Positions 53,171 through 63,554 of a DNA stretch of 64,000 nt are shown one piece after another; positions within the stretch are counted from its first letter, which is position 1; each line of letters starts with the position of its first letter. The notes below the pieces were generated by a model. That model searched no databases, was not told where the DNA came from, and saw nothing but the letters and a program-made list of their open reading frames with translations. The DNA is taken from NCBI RefSeq assembly GCF_011762125.1, contig NZ_JAASQN010000001.1:868001-932000 (forward strand), read 5' to 3'. This DNA is from Sphingopyxis panaciterrae. GTDB taxonomy: Bacteria; Pseudomonadota; Alphaproteobacteria; Sphingomonadales; Sphingomonadaceae. A program made the position numbers and the translations under genes.

Positions 53171-55621
53171 TTGACCGCGCAAAGCCTGCCTGCCGCTGAG
53201 GAAGATTTCAGCAGGGGGGCGGGCCCCGGGGGATCGATGCTGGCCCCGCCGACGCTGTCGCGTACCGACTATGCGGCGCTCGGCGGGCTGGGGCTGTTGT
53301 CGGTCGCCTTGCTGTTCTGGGCGACGCGCGACGGCATATTGACTGCCGGTTTCTTGGCTGGCCTTGCGATGGCCGCAGGCGGCGTGCTTCTTGCCCGGCG
53401 GCTTTTTCCTGCCGCCATGGCAGGTGAAGCAGCGTTGCCCGACTGGACGATGCTGCGGCAGGCGGTCAATCACGACGATGTCGCGGTGGCGGTGACCGAC
53501 CGGGGCGGCCGGCTCGTCTGCGCCAACGACCTGTTCGCCACCTGGTTCGGCGGCTTCATCACGCCGCCGGGGCTGCCGCTCGATGGGCGCGGCCCCGAAC
53601 TGCTCAAAAATGCCGGACGCGCTGCGTGGCGCGACGGCGAGGGCCGCGTCGACGACCTCGCGGTCGGGCCGCTGCAATTGCGCGCGCAGGTGGCGCGTAC
53701 GGGGCAGGCCGAGGATTATCTCGTATGGCGCTTTTCGGCTCTCGAACGGCTCGACCTCGCATCCGAAATTGTCCGCCATCTCGACGGGCCGGCGGGGCGG
53801 ACGCTGGGACAGGCCGGGGTGATGACCGCGCTCGTCAGTGCCGAGGGGCGGCTTCGCGTCGCGAACCAGGCCTTCCTGCTCCGCGCATTGGGCGAAGGGG
53901 ATGCTTCCCACTATGCCGGGCGCGACGTCGCGCCGATGCTGCGGCTCGACGACGGCGGCTCGCTTTATTTCGCGCGCGAGGGTGATCGCGCGACGCCCGT
54001 GCGCATGCTCCAGATCCCGCTCGCACCCGCCGACAATCATACACCGATGCTGCTCGCGATGCTCGACGAGGAAATGGGGCCGACCGATCGCGGCACCGCA
54101 CAAAGCTATGTCGAAACCTTGCTGTCGCTGTTGCCGTTCGGGCTGGCGATGGTCGATCGCGATGGGCGCTTCCTCTATATGAACCGCGCGTTCGGGCGCG
54201 CGGCGGGGCTCGCCGACGGCCGGACGCCGCGCTACCCCGGCGACCTGGTGGTGGGCGAAGACAAGGGGCCGCTCGCCGACATGATCCGCCGTCACAGCAG
54301 CGGGCAGCAGGTCGGCGGCGACCTGTCGATCCGGCTTGCTGGGCAGAGCGACGAGCCGGTGTCGATGCGCGTCGTCGGGGTGCGCGGACTCGGCGAGGCG
54401 GCGGTGCTGCTCAGCCTCAAGGATTCGAGCGAGGAGTCGCGGCTGAAGCGCCAGGTTGCGCAGGCGTCGAAAATGCAGGCGGTGGGCCAGCTTGCGGGCG
54501 GTGTCGCGCATGATTTCAACAACATCCTGACCGCGGTGCTCGGCGCCTGCGACCTCATGCTGATGCGCCACACGCCGGGCGACAGCGATTATGACGATAT
54601 CCAGCAGATTCGCAGCAACGCCAACCGTGCCGCCAGCCTGACGCGGCAGCTGCTCGCCTTTTCGCGGCAGCAGACGTTGCGGCCGCAGATCTTGCAGCTG
54701 CCCGACGTGATTTCGGAAGTATCGCACCTGCTCAAGCGGCTGATCGGCGATACGGTGACGCTGTCGGTGCATCACGGACGCGGGCTCGGTGCGGTGCGCG
54801 CCGACCCGGGACAGCTCGAACAGGTGATCATCAACCTCGCGGTCAACGCACGCGACGCGATGGCTGGCGGCGGCACGCTGACGATCGAAACCTATCCGAT
54901 CTCGTCGGCCGAGGCGCGGCAGATGGGCAGCGAGATCATGCCGCCCGCCGACTATAGCGCGCTCAAGGTCAGCGACACCGGCACCGGCATCTCTGCCGAT
55001 GTGCTCCCCAAGATTTTCGAACCCTTTTTCACGACCAAGGATGTCGGCAAAGGGACCGGGCTTGGCCTGTCGACGGTCTATGGCATCATCAAGCAGTCGG
55101 CGGGTTTCATCTTCGCCGACAGCAAGCCGGGGCAGGGGACCAGCTTCACCATCTATCTGCCCGTCCATCGCGCCGACGGCGAGGTGCCGGTAGTCGCGGC
55201 GCCGCCGCCCAAGCCGAAGAAGAGCCAATGGGGAACGGGAACGATCCTGCTCGTCGAGGACGAGGATATGGTCCGCGCGGTCGCCGAGCGCGCGCTGGTG
55301 CGGGCGGGCTATACCGTCGTCACCGCATCGCAGGGCGAGGAAGGGCTCGAGCGTTTCGGGCAGATGGACAAGATCGACCTGATCGTCAGCGACGTCGTGA
55401 TGCCGACGATGGACGGGCCCGCGATGGCCCGTGCCATGCGCGCGAAACGTCCCACGCTGCCGATATTGTTCATGTCGGGCTATGCCGAGGAACAATTGCG
55501 CCAGTCGATCGATATTGATGACGTGGCCTTTCTTCCCAAACCTTTCTCGGTCGCGCAGTTGACCGAAGCCGTGTCGGCGGCGCTCGACGAGGCGGCGCAT
55601 CGGGTGTCCGATGCTGGATAA
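53171..55621 (+). CDS. cckA: Cell-cycle hybrid histidine kinase CckA
   Basis: An 816-residue membrane kinase/phosphatase that heads the CckA-ChpT-CtrA/CpdR relay. Two membrane helices (about 38-75), two PAS-like sensor regions (about 95-260 and 315-410), then HisKA with His447 in [22 protein letters not shown], the HATPase domain ([30 protein letters not shown]) and a receiver with phospho-acceptor Asp741 in [17 protein letters not shown] 53171 is used as start, with AGGAAAG six bases upstream. The motif VAHDFNN with the SRQQ region is typical of CckA. Its stop overlaps a receiver gene by 11 bases. Confidence 0.92.
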   Translation: MTAQSLPAAEEDFSRGAGPGGSMLAPPTLSRTDYAALGGLGLLSVALLFWATRDGILTAGFLAGLAMAAGGVLLARRLFPAAMAGEAALPDWTMLRQAVNHDDVAVAVTDRGGRLVCANDLFATWFGGFITPPGLPLDGRGPELLKNAGRAAWRDGEGRVDDLAVGPLQLRAQVARTGQAEDYLVWRFSALERLDLASEIVRHLDGPAGRTLGQAGVMTALVSAEGRLRVANQAFLLRALGEGDASHYAGRDVAPMLRLDDGGSLYFAREGDRATPVRMLQIPLAPADNHTPMLLAMLDEEMGPTDRGTAQSYVETLLSLLPFGLAMVDRDGRFLYMNRAFGRAAGLADGRTPRYPGDLVVGEDKGPLADMIRRHSSGQQVGGDLSIRLAGQSDEPVSMRVVGVRGLGEAAVLLSLKDSSEESRLKRQVAQASKMQAVGQLAGGVAHDFNNILTAVLGACDLMLMRHTPGDSDYDDIQQIRSNANRAASLTRQLLAFSRQQTLRPQILQLPDVISEVSHLLKRLIGDTVTLSVHHGRGLGAVRADPGQLEQVIINLAVNARDAMAGGGTLTIETYPISSAEARQMGSEIMPPADYSALKVSDTGTGISADVLPKIFEPFFTTKDVGKGTGLGLSTVYGIIKQSAGFIFADSKPGQGTSFTIYLPVHRADGEVPVVAAPPPKPKKSQWGTGTILLVEDEDMVRAVAERALVRAGYTVVTASQGEEGLERFGQMDKIDLIVSDVVMPTMDGPAMARAMRAKRPTLPILFMSGYAEEQLRQSIDIDDVAFLPKPFSVAQLTEAVSAALDEAAHRVSDAG

Positions 55622-55964
55622 TCGGCGTATCCTGCTCGTCGAGGACGATGTGCTGATCGGCATGATGCTCGTCGACATGTTCGACGCGCTCGGCTTTCCC
55701 GAGCCGGCGCAGGCGACCTCGAATCAGGAGGCGCTGGCGATCATCGGGGCCGAGCCGGTCGCGGGGGCGCTTGTCGACATCAACCTCGGTGATGAAAAAG
55801 GCTGGCCGGTCGCCGACGCGCTCGCTGCACATGGCATCCCCTTCGCCTTTACCACTGGCGGCGGCGATGTCATTCCGCCGGCGCATGCGCATCGCAAGCT
55901 GGTGACCAAGCCGTTCAGGATCAGCGAGATAGAAACAGTGCTGAACGGATTCTTCCCCGGATAA
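55611..55964 (+). CDS. Stand-alone response-regulator receiver
   Basis: A 117-residue receiver without output domain. Seen: ILLVEDDVLIGMMLVDMFDALGF (acidic pair), the phospho-acceptor Asp in GALVDINLGDEKGWPVADAL, FAFTTGGGD and the Lys in LVTKPFRISEIE. It overlaps the cckA end by 11 bases, so it is co-translated with CckA and may be phosphorylated by it or act as a phosphate sink. Single-domain receivers of this sort with LxxxMF helices are common in alphaproteobacteria. Function unproven. Confidence 0.88.
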   Translation: MLDNRRILLVEDDVLIGMMLVDMFDALGFPEPAQATSNQEALAIIGAEPVAGALVDINLGDEKGWPVADALAAHGIPFAFTTGGGDVIPPAHAHRKLVTKPFRISEIETVLNGFFPG

Positions 55965-55994
55965 CCGCCGATTCTGGCACCTCATTTTTCTTTT

Positions 55995-56020
55995 GTTCCC
56001 TACTTGTTCCAAAGGAACAA
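55995..56020 (+). promoter_or_regulatory. LexA (SOS) box of recA
   Basis: GTTC at 55995-55998, seven bases, GTTC at 56006-56009: the alphaproteobacterial LexA site GTTC-N7-GTTC, about 77 bases before the recA start. It overlaps a second palindrome, TTGTTCCAAAGGAACAA (56004-56020). LexA should repress recA through this site until DNA damage. Confidence 0.88.
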
Positions 56021-56085
56021 ATGTGGCACACAGGTTCGGCGTTGCGGTGGCCTTGCCGTCGCTTTAGAGCAGGAAAGGGACGGTC

Positions 56086-57165
56086 ATGGCCGGACAATTG
56101 TCACTCGTCGAATCGGGGAAATCAGTGAACGGAACGGACAGGCAGAAGGCGCTCGACGCCGCGCTCGCGCAAATCGATCGCGCATTCGGCAAAGGCTCGG
56201 TAATGAAACTGGGCTCGAAGGAAGCAATGCAGGTCGAGGCGATCTCGACCGGGTCGCTTGGCCTCGATATCGCGCTTGGAGTCGGTGGCCTGCCGCGTGG
56301 GCGCGTTATCGAAATCTATGGTCCCGAAAGCTCGGGCAAGACCACCCTGGCGCTGCACACGCTGGCGGAAGCACAGAAGACCGGCGGCACCGTCGCCTTC
56401 GTCGATGCCGAACATGCGCTCGACCCCGTCTATGCCCGCAAGCTCGGCGTCAATATCGACGAACTGATCGTATCGCAGCCCGACACGGGTGAGCAGGCGC
56501 TCGAAATCGTCGACACGCTCGTGCGCTCGAACGCGATCGACGTGCTCGTCGTCGACTCGGTTGCCGCGCTCGTCCCGCGCGCCGAAATCGAAGGCGAGAT
56601 GGGCGACAGCCATGTCGGCCTGCAGGCGCGCCTGATGTCGCAGTCGCTGCGCAAGCTCACCGGTTCGATCAGCCGTTCGCGCTGCATGGTGATCTTCATC
56701 AACCAGCTGCGCATGAAGATCGGCGTGATGTACGGCAACCCCGAAACGACGACCGGCGGCAACGCGCTCAAATTCTACGCCTCGGTCCGCCTCGACATCC
56801 GCCGCACCGGCCAGATCAAGAATGGCGACGAGATCGTCGGCAACACCACCCGCGTAAAGGTGGTGAAGAACAAGGTCGCGCCGCCGTTCAAGCAGGTCGA
56901 ATTCGACATCATGTACGGGCAGGGGATTTCGAAGATCGGCGAGATCCTCGACCTGGGCGTCAAGGCCGGCATTGTCGAGAAATCGGGTGCCTGGTTCAGC
57001 TATGATTCGATCCGCATCGGCCAGGGCCGCGAGAATTCGAAAACCTTCCTCAAGGACAATCCGGAGCTGATGGATCGACTCGAAACCGCGATCCGCGGCC
57101 GGACCGAGGCGGTGGCCGAGGAAATGATGGCGGGCCCCGACGACGAGGGTGACGACGAAAATTGA
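56086..57165 (+). CDS. recA: Recombinase RecA
   Basis: A 359-residue recombinase and LexA co-protease. Seen: Walker [10 protein letters not shown] (79-87), [18 protein letters not shown], Walker B region [30 protein letters not shown] (in parts), the L2 loop [30 protein letters not shown] (in parts) and the acidic C-terminal tail ending PDDEGDDEN. Regulated by the SOS box upstream. Strand exchange and SOS induction are its roles. The following 238-bp gap (57166-57403) has a GC-rich imperfect inverted repeat and a tandem 9-mer. Confidence 0.99.
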   Translation: MAGQLSLVESGKSVNGTDRQKALDAALAQIDRAFGKGSVMKLGSKEAMQVEAISTGSLGLDIALGVGGLPRGRVIEIYGPESSGKTTLALHTLAEAQKTGGTVAFVDAEHALDPVYARKLGVNIDELIVSQPDTGEQALEIVDTLVRSNAIDVLVVDSVAALVPRAEIEGEMGDSHVGLQARLMSQSLRKLTGSISRSRCMVIFINQLRMKIGVMYGNPETTTGGNALKFYASVRLDIRRTGQIKNGDEIVGNTTRVKVVKNKVAPPFKQVEFDIMYGQGISKIGEILDLGVKAGIVEKSGAWFSYDSIRIGQGRENSKTFLKDNPELMDRLETAIRGRTEAVAEEMMAGPDDEGDDEN

Positions 57166-57312
57166 TGCGTTTCCGTCCGGTTCGCCTGTGCGGACCGGAT
57201 GGCGAACGGCGGCGGGCCACCAGCCCCTTGCCCCTGCTCTCTCCCCGCAGGTGGGCCCGCCCGCCATCGATAGGGATCGGCCTCCTAAGTGTCTGTTTTG
57301 TTGATAGTCAGG

Positions 57313-57330
57313 TGACAAGTTTGACAAGTT
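57313..57330. promoter_or_regulatory. Tandem 9-mer upstream of the agmatinase-like gene
   Basis: TGACAAGTT occurs twice without spacer (57313-57321 and 57322-57330), about 74 bases before the arginase-family gene. Direct repeats with near-helical spacing may bind a transcription factor. The protein is unknown. Confidence 0.35.
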
Positions 57331-57403
57331 AAGGGCAGATGCGCCGGCCGTTGGTTCCGATCGTTGTTCTTGCGCGGTCTCCATCAACAGCTACAAGCGG
57401 CGG

Positions 57404-58219
57404 ATGCCCGCGATCCGCCTTTTCGGCCTGCCCACCGACATCAACAGCAGCTTCGAACGCGGTGCGGCGGCTGGTCCTGCGGCGATCCGCGCCGCGCTAC
57501 GCAGCGACCGCGGCAATCTGGCGAGCGAACTCGGACCCGAGATCGGCGTCGATATCGCCTTTGCCGATGACGGCGACCTGCCGCTCGGCGAAGACACGCC
57601 GCGTGACGATGCCGCGATCCGCCGCCATGTCGCGATATTGCACGAAGATGGTGAAATCCCGCTTGCGCTTGGCGGCGACCATGCGGTGACCTTTCCGCTG
57701 GTCGAGGCGGCGGCTCATTGCTTCGGGCCGCTGAACATCCTTCATTTCGACGCGCATCCCGATCTCTATGACGATTTCGGCGGCAATCCGCGCAGCCATG
57801 CCTCGCCCTTCGCCCGTATCTGCGAGGCGGGCCACGCCGCGCGGCTGGTGCAGGTGGGCATTCGCACCTTGAATCGCCATTGCCGCGAGCAGGCCGTGCG
57901 TTTCGGGGTCGAAATCGTCCCGATGACGGACTTCACGGCCGATCGGGTGCCGGTATTGGCCGGTCCACTCTACATCTCGATCGACCTCGACGGGCTCGAT
58001 CCCTCGGCGGCGCCGGGCGTGGCACACCCCGAACCTGGCGGCCTGACGGTGCGCGAAATGCTGGCGGTGCTGCACAAGCAGACCGCGCCGATCATTGGTG
58101 CCGACATCGTCGAGCATCATCCCGGCCGCGACATCGGCGGCGTCACGGCCATCGCCGGTGCCAAGCTGGTGCGCGAACTTGCGGCGCTGATCGACCGCAA
58201 CGGCACCTATCGACCCTGA
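57404..58219 (+). CDS. Arginase/agmatinase (ureohydrolase) family protein
   Basis: A 271-residue manganese ureohydrolase. Seen: IPLALGGDHAVTFP, the first metal motif; LNILHFDAHPDLYDDFGG, the D-x-H-x-D motif; and LYISIDLDGLDPSAAPGVAHPEPGGLT, the S-x-D-x-D motif. All Mn ligands are in place. It is closest in appearance to the SpeB (agmatinase) type, but arginase or guanidino-acid hydrolases cannot be excluded. ATG 57404 has only a weak ribosome site. Followed after 18 bases by a GST gene on the same strand. Confidence 0.87.
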   Translation: MPAIRLFGLPTDINSSFERGAAAGPAAIRAALRSDRGNLASELGPEIGVDIAFADDGDLPLGEDTPRDDAAIRRHVAILHEDGEIPLALGGDHAVTFPLVEAAAHCFGPLNILHFDAHPDLYDDFGGNPRSHASPFARICEAGHAARLVQVGIRTLNRHCREQAVRFGVEIVPMTDFTADRVPVLAGPLYISIDLDGLDPSAAPGVAHPEPGGLTVREMLAVLHKQTAPIIGADIVEHHPGRDIGGVTAIAGAKLVRELAALIDRNGTYRP

Positions 58220-58237
58220 TCTGCAAAGGAGAGCGCC

Positions 58238-58888
58238 ATGAGCCTGATCGTCCACCATCTGAACAACAGCCGCTCGCAGCGCATCCTGTGGCTGCTTGAG
58301 GAGATCGGCGCGCCGTACGAGATCAAATTTTACGACCGTGACCAGACAACCAACCTCGCGCCGCCCGAACTGCTGGCGGTGCATCCGCTCGGCAAATCGC
58401 CCCTGATCGAGGAGCTCGACGATTCCGCCGCCGACGGAAGGGGCCGCGTGATCATCGAATCGGGGGCGATCACCGAATATCTTTGCGAGCGCCATGGCGG
58501 CGCTCATCTGGTCCCCGAGCGCGGAAGTGACGATCATGTCAGCCACCTCGAATGGCTGCATTTCGCCGAAGGGTCGGCGATGACGCCCATCCTGCTGCGC
58601 ATCTACACTGCGCGGCTCGGCGAGGCGGCGGCACCGCTCGAACCGCGGATCGCGCAGCAACTCGACGCGCATTTCGCCTTCATGGAAAGCCGCGTCGGCG
58701 ACAATGGCCATTTCATCGGCGACAGCCTGTCGGCGGCCGATATCATGCTGAGCTTCCCCGCCGAGATCGCGGTGATGCAGGGCGTGGCGCCGCGCTATCC
58801 CAAACTGGCGGCGTTCGTGAACGCGTGCCATGTCCGCCCCGCATGGCAGCGGGCGCGCGAAAAGGGCGGCGCCTATTATGGCTATTGA
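58238..58888 (+). CDS. Glutathione S-transferase
   Basis: A 216-residue GST. N-terminal thioredoxin-like domain (SLIVHHLNNSRSQRILWLLEEIGAPYEI with the catalytic Ser/Asn area, ELLAVHPLGKSPLIEE with the cis-Pro, VIIESGAITEYLCE with the glutathione-binding ES pair) and an all-helical C-terminal domain (FIGDSLSAADIMLSFPAEIAV). Cytoplasmic detoxification or a catabolic role. The ribosome site AAAGGAGAGC precedes ATG 58238. The next gene starts inside its last 11 bases. Confidence 0.92.
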   Translation: MSLIVHHLNNSRSQRILWLLEEIGAPYEIKFYDRDQTTNLAPPELLAVHPLGKSPLIEELDDSAADGRGRVIIESGAITEYLCERHGGAHLVPERGSDDHVSHLEWLHFAEGSAMTPILLRIYTARLGEAAAPLEPRIAQQLDAHFAFMESRVGDNGHFIGDSLSAADIMLSFPAEIAVMQGVAPRYPKLAAFVNACHVRPAWQRAREKGGAYYGY

Positions 58889-59477
58889 TTGCCCGGCATA
58901 CGGCCGCTTCCTGCTGGTAGCGGCCGTCCTGCTTGTCGGTGCGCCGGTCGCGTTTGCCGCACCGCCGGCGCTTGCTCCCGAAGTCGAGCGCGAGATCATC
59001 GTCCCCGAAGGCGTCACCTTCAAACCGTCGCCGGGCGATGAGGAAGGGGCGATCGACCGGTTCGCGACCTATACGATGGCGCTGGCGAAACGCGATTATG
59101 AGGCCGCCTATGCAATGCTGCGCCTGTCGTATCAGGCATCGAACCCGCGGCTCGAATGGGAAATGAACCTGCGCAAGCGCCCGGGGCTGTGGGCCGACGG
59201 AATGATCCGCATCCTGCGTCTTAGCTGGTATGCCGATCCGGCCGGGCAGCCGCCCGGTCTGTACGCGGCATTCGATTTCCGCGGCGATCGCAAGGATGGC
59301 ACGATGGATTGCGGCTATGTCAGCGTCCATCGCAGCGCGCCGGGGTCCGACTGGGCCGTGGTGCGCACCGATACGTCCGAGGTGCCGGCCGCGATGATGG
59401 AAGACGGCGTCCCCAAGGCCGACGTGCTGCGCCAATTGCCCTGCTATCTGGGGAAGGGCATCGCCACGGATTTCTGA
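58878..59477 (+). CDS. Secreted DUF4019-like protein 1
   Basis: A 199-residue protein with signal peptide (ending APVAFA-A). Residues about 55-185 show a pattern like DUF4019: YTMALAKRDYEAAYAMLRLSYQASNPRLEWEMNLRKR (in parts), then ILRLSWYADPAGQPPGLYAAFDF and a final SDWAVVRTDTSEVP. Family membership is tentative and its function unknown. ATG 58878 overlaps the GST end and gives a clean signal peptide, while ATG 58830 would lie inside GST. Followed after 114 bases by a second protein of similar build. Confidence 0.68.
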   Translation: MAIDCPAYGRFLLVAAVLLVGAPVAFAAPPALAPEVEREIIVPEGVTFKPSPGDEEGAIDRFATYTMALAKRDYEAAYAMLRLSYQASNPRLEWEMNLRKRPGLWADGMIRILRLSWYADPAGQPPGLYAAFDFRGDRKDGTMDCGYVSVHRSAPGSDWAVVRTDTSEVPAAMMEDGVPKADVLRQLPCYLGKGIATDF

Positions 59478-59591
59478 CCTGCCGAAATAAATTTGGGTTG
59501 CATCGCGGCGCTTCGGTTCGCACGATAGGTCGAGCCGACGCGCTGCCCGGATTTGACCGCCGGCGCCGAGGATGCCGGGGGGTATTGCGCC

Positions 59592-60332
59592 ATGTCGATG
59601 ATGTTTCTTGCCGCGCTGCTGGCGGCCGCGCAGCCCGTACCCGAGATTCGGATCGAGGTGGTTCCGGGGCGTGGCTATGCCGCCAAGGTCGCGAGGATCG
59701 ATCCCGATCAATATGACCCGGTGATCAAGCGCATCCAGGCGATCGCCAGCGAGCGCTGTGGCCGGCAAAGCGTACGCTTCGGCCGCTTTTATTTCGACAA
59801 TATGATCGACCCGTCGCGCGGCGTCACGATCCTCGAGAAATTCCACCAGGGCTTTTCCTGTTTTGACCCCGCGACCGACCCCTACAAGCCGGTTGCCGCC
59901 GACTGGAAAGCGAGCGCAGCGGAAACCGCGGCGGTAAACCGCTTCGTCACGCGCTTTTTCGACAATCTCGACGCGGGCAATGCGAAGATTCTGGTGTCGA
60001 TGATGGATCCGATGCTGGAGACGACCGAGGCGGAGATGAAGACGTTCAGCGACGAGGCCAAGCGTTACCAGATGGGCGACGGCGAGTTTAGCCCGAAATT
60101 GGAAGACTGGCTCAACAATCCGCCCGATGCCGCCTACCCGGGGGCCTATGCCTTTTTCAGCGTCATCGACAATCATCCCGGCATCGCCGGAACCTGCGGC
60201 GGCGTGCTGGTGCAACGGGTGCGCGACGGCGAATATCGTATGTCTCAATATGATGTTCGCTACCTGTCGCAGACGCTGGTCGACGATGAGGGCATGAGCG
60301 ACGCCGAGCTTGAGCGCCTGTGCCAGCGATGA
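59592..60332 (+). CDS. Secreted DUF4019-like protein 2
   Basis: A 246-residue protein with short signal peptide (MSMMFLAALLAAAQP). The N-terminal half has two Cys (SERCGRQ, GFSCFDP) likely bonded. The C-terminal half (VNRFVTRFFDNLDAGNAKILVSMM, then YPGAYAFFSVIDNHPGIAGTCGGVLVQRVRDGEYRMSQYDVRYLSQ, in parts) resembles the preceding gene's pattern and may be the same domain family. ATG 59592 chosen for the signal peptide. Alternatives at 59598 and 59601 would be equivalent. Function unknown. Confidence 0.68.
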   Translation: MSMMFLAALLAAAQPVPEIRIEVVPGRGYAAKVARIDPDQYDPVIKRIQAIASERCGRQSVRFGRFYFDNMIDPSRGVTILEKFHQGFSCFDPATDPYKPVAADWKASAAETAAVNRFVTRFFDNLDAGNAKILVSMMDPMLETTEAEMKTFSDEAKRYQMGDGEFSPKLEDWLNNPPDAAYPGAYAFFSVIDNHPGIAGTCGGVLVQRVRDGEYRMSQYDVRYLSQTLVDDEGMSDAELERLCQR

Positions 60333-60404
60333 CGCGCGCCGCCCGGCGCACGCAGCATGCGCATGATGCTTGAGAAACGCGCGTTCCCGCACTAGATCGC
60401 GGGC

Positions 60405-63065
60405 ATGACATCGACCAATGACATTCGCCGCTCGTTCCTCGACTATTTCGCCGGGGCAGGCCACCATATCGAACCGTCGGCGCCGCTGGTGCCATACAAC
60501 GACCCGACGCTGATGTTCGTCAACGCGGGCATGGTGCCGTTCAAGAATGTCTTCACCGGTCTGGAATCGCGGCCCTATAAGACCGCGGTGTCGGCGCAGA
60601 AATGCGTGCGGGCGGGCGGCAAGCACAACGACCTCGACAATGTCGGCTTCACCGCGCGGCACCATACGTTCTTTGAAATGATGGGGAATTTCTCCTTCGG
60701 TGATTATTTCAAGGATGAGGCGATCCACCATGCGTGGACGCTGATCACCAAGACCTGGGGGCTGAGCCCCGAGAAGCTGACCGCGACCGTCTATCACACC
60801 GACGACGAGGCGTTCGACCTGTGGAAGAAGATCGCCGGCTTGCCCGAAGAGCGCATCATCCGCATCGCGACGAACGACAATTTCTGGTCGATGGGCGATA
60901 CCGGACCGTGCGGGCCGTGCAGCGAAATCTTCTATGACCATGGCGACCATATCTGGGGCGGCCCGCCGGGATCGCCGGAAGAGGATGGCGACCGCTTCGT
61001 CGAAATCTGGAACCTCGTGTTCATGCAATATGACCAGCGCGGGCCGGGCGATCGCATCGACCTGCCGCGGCCGAGCATCGACACCGGCATGGGGCTGGAG
61101 CGCGTCGCGGCGGTGTTGCAGGGCGTTCCCGACAATTACGATACCGACACGTTCAAGGCGCTGATCGCGGCGTCGGTCGACCTTACCGGGGTCCAGGCCG
61201 ACGAAGCGCACAAGGCGAGCCACCGGGTGATCGCCGATCATTTGCGTGCGTCGAGCTTTCTGATCGCCGACGGCGTGCTGCCGTCGAACGAGGGCCGCGG
61301 TTATGTGCTGCGCCGGATCATGCGTCGCGCGATGCGCCACGCGCACCTGCTTGGCGCCAAGGATCCGCTGATGTACCGGCTGCTGCCGTCGCTGACCGCC
61401 GAGATGGGCGCCGCCTATCCCGAGCTGATCCGTGCCCAGCCGCTGATCGCCGAGACGCTGGAGCGCGAGGAAACGAAGTTCCGCCAGACGCTCGACAAAG
61501 GGCTGCGGCTGCTCGACGAAGCGACCGTCGGCATGGGCGAAGGCGCGACGCTCGCGGGCGACGTCGCGTTCAAGCTCTACGACACCTATGGCTTCCCCTA
61601 TGACCTGACCGAGGATGCGCTGCGTCTGCAGGGCATCACTGTCGATCGTGGCGGCTTCGATACCGCGATGGCGCAGCAGAAAGCGGCGGCGCGCGCGGCG
61701 TGGAAGGGGAGCGGGCAGAAGGCGTCGGAGGAAATCTGGTTCGACCTGGCCGAGACGAACGGGAGCACCGAATTCACCGGCTATGGGGCGACGACGGGCG
61801 AGGGCACGGTGATCGCGCTGGTCAAGGACGGCGTGCAGGTAAGTGAGGCGAAGGCGGGCGACGAACTGGTCGTGCTGACCAACCAGACGCCCTTCTATGG
61901 CGAAAGCGGCGGCCAGATGGGCGACGCGGGAACGATCGCGACGCTGGAAGGCGCGAAAGCGTCGGTCAGCGACACCGGCAAACCGCTCGGCCGCCTGCAC
62001 GCGCATCATGCCAAGCTGGAGGCGGGAAGCCTGAAGGTCGGCGACGCGGTGCAACTGACCGTCGATGCCGCGCGGCGCGACCGCATTCGCGCCAATCATA
62101 GCGCGACCCACTTGCTGCACGCGGCGCTGCGTAACCGGCTGGGCGGACATGTGACGCAGAAGGGCAGCCTGGTCGCCGAGGATCGTTTCCGCTTCGACTT
62201 CTCGCACCCCAAGGCGCTGAGCGCCGAGGAAATCGCCGACGTCGAGGCGGAGGTGAATGCGCAGATCCGCGGCAATGAGGCGGTGACGACGCGGCTGATG
62301 ACCCCCGACGATGCCGTCGCGGCGGGCGCGCTGGCGCTGTTCGGCGAGAAATATGGCGACGAGGTGCGCGTGCTGAGCATGGGCAAGGCCGACGAGCGCA
62401 ACTATTCTGTCGAGCTGTGCGGCGGCACGCATGTGCGCGCGCTTGGCGATATCGCCTTGTTCAAGATCATCAGCGAAAGCGCAGTGTCGTCGGGCGTGCG
62501 GCGTATCGAGGCGCTGACAGGCGACGCGGCGCGCCAGTGGCTGAATGGCCGCGACGAGGCGTTGAAGGCCGCGGCTGCGGCGCTCAAGACCTCGCCCGAT
62601 GAGGTGCCGGCGCGCGTCGCGGCGCTCGCCGAACAGCTCAAGAAGGTCGAGCGCGAGCTGGCCGACGCCAAGAAGGCGATCGCGCTTGGCGGGGCTGGGG
62701 GCGGCGGAAGCGGCGGCGCGGCGGCAGGGCCGGCCGTCGAGCAGGTCGGCGATGTCGCCTTTCTGGCGCAGGTCGTCGAAGGGCTTGATCCCAAGGAGCT
62801 GCGCGGCACGGTCGACGGGCTGAAGAAGCAGGTCGGTAGTGGTGTCGCGATGCTTGTCGCGGTCAACGACGGGCGCGCTTCGGTTGCGGTCGGGGTGACC
62901 GACGACAAGATGGCCAGCCTCAGCGCGGTCGACCTCGTCAAGGCGGCGGTCGCGGCGCTTGGCGGGCAGGGCGGCGGCGGGCGGCCCGACATGGCGCAGG
63001 GCGGTGGCCCCGACGGCGGCGCGGCGAATGACGCGGTCGCTGCGGTCAAAGCCGCGCTCGCCTGA
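60405..63065 (+). CDS. alaS: Alanyl-tRNA synthetase
   Basis: An 886-residue class II synthetase. Seen: the N-terminal catalytic core ([62 protein letters not shown], in parts), the tRNA-recognition region, the editing domain with HxxxH ([15 protein letters not shown]) and Cys/His [12 protein letters not shown], and a Gly-rich linker ([14 protein letters not shown]) leading to the DHHA1-type C-terminal domain. ATG 60405 is used. It charges tRNA-Ala. The SRPBCC gene follows 11 bases later. Confidence 0.98.
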   Translation: MTSTNDIRRSFLDYFAGAGHHIEPSAPLVPYNDPTLMFVNAGMVPFKNVFTGLESRPYKTAVSAQKCVRAGGKHNDLDNVGFTARHHTFFEMMGNFSFGDYFKDEAIHHAWTLITKTWGLSPEKLTATVYHTDDEAFDLWKKIAGLPEERIIRIATNDNFWSMGDTGPCGPCSEIFYDHGDHIWGGPPGSPEEDGDRFVEIWNLVFMQYDQRGPGDRIDLPRPSIDTGMGLERVAAVLQGVPDNYDTDTFKALIAASVDLTGVQADEAHKASHRVIADHLRASSFLIADGVLPSNEGRGYVLRRIMRRAMRHAHLLGAKDPLMYRLLPSLTAEMGAAYPELIRAQPLIAETLEREETKFRQTLDKGLRLLDEATVGMGEGATLAGDVAFKLYDTYGFPYDLTEDALRLQGITVDRGGFDTAMAQQKAAARAAWKGSGQKASEEIWFDLAETNGSTEFTGYGATTGEGTVIALVKDGVQVSEAKAGDELVVLTNQTPFYGESGGQMGDAGTIATLEGAKASVSDTGKPLGRLHAHHAKLEAGSLKVGDAVQLTVDAARRDRIRANHSATHLLHAALRNRLGGHVTQKGSLVAEDRFRFDFSHPKALSAEEIADVEAEVNAQIRGNEAVTTRLMTPDDAVAAGALALFGEKYGDEVRVLSMGKADERNYSVELCGGTHVRALGDIALFKIISESAVSSGVRRIEALTGDAARQWLNGRDEALKAAAAALKTSPDEVPARVAALAEQLKKVERELADAKKAIALGGAGGGGSGGAAAGPAVEQVGDVAFLAQVVEGLDPKELRGTVDGLKKQVGSGVAMLVAVNDGRASVAVGVTDDKMASLSAVDLVKAAVAALGGQGGGGRPDMAQGGGPDGGAANDAVAAVKAALA

Positions 63066-63076
63066 AGTCGACGAGC

Positions 63077-63553
63077 TTGAAACCGACCAAGAAGACGCGG
63101 CGCACCGACCATGCCGAACGGCTGATCTCGGCGCCGCTGGTCGATGTGTTCGCGGCTTTCACCAGTGCCGACAAGCTGGCGCGCTGGTTGCCGCCCGAGG
63201 GAGCGACCGGCGAATTCGAGCATGTCGACCTGCGCGCGGGCGGCGGCTTTCTGATGCGGCTGACCTTCGATGACGCCGATGTCGAGACCAAGAGCGATGA
63301 CGATAGCGACGTCGTCGAGGTCTATATTCCGACGCTCGACGACGGGCGGCTGATCGTCTGGGAAGTCGAATTCGAGTCCGACGATCCGCGCTTTTCGGGG
63401 ACGATGGCGATGCACTGGTATCTGTCGCGGCAGGGCGGCGGCACGCTGGTGACGATCGATGCGCATCACGTGCCGCCGGGCATTTCGGCGAAGGATCATG
63501 TGGAAGGGCTGAACAGCTCGCTGGCGAATTTGGGGGCGGTTGTGGAAGAATAA
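63077..63553 (+). CDS. SRPBCC (AHSA1/START-like) family protein
   Basis: A 158-residue helix-grip-fold protein of the AHSA1 type. Seen: ERLISAPLVDVFAAFTSADKLARWLPPEG, the family N-terminal pattern (x-A-x2-V-F-x-A-F-T-x2-x-x-x-x-W), DLRAGGGFLMRLTF and GGTLVTIDAHHVPPGIS. These bind hydrophobic ligands or act as chaperone co-factors. Function here unknown. TTG 63077 is the likely start. It ends by a strong inverted repeat shared with the convergent holin gene. Confidence 0.82.
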   Translation: MKPTKKTRRTDHAERLISAPLVDVFAAFTSADKLARWLPPEGATGEFEHVDLRAGGGFLMRLTFDDADVETKSDDDSDVVEVYIPTLDDGRLIVWEVEFESDDPRFSGTMAMHWYLSRQGGGTLVTIDAHHVPPGISAKDHVEGLNSSLANLGAVVEE

Positions 63554-63554
63554 C

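Noticed and set aside
50217..53171. 984-codon minus-strand open frame across DUF2062 and the M13 peptidase
   Set aside because: No recognisable motif, and the plus strand holds complete genes with signal peptide and zinc motif.
58743..62432. 1229-codon minus-strand open frame across the alaS region
   Set aside because: Opposite strand of alaS and the DUF4019-like genes, with Arg/His-rich low-complexity translation and no family motif. A shadow of the high-GC coding strand.
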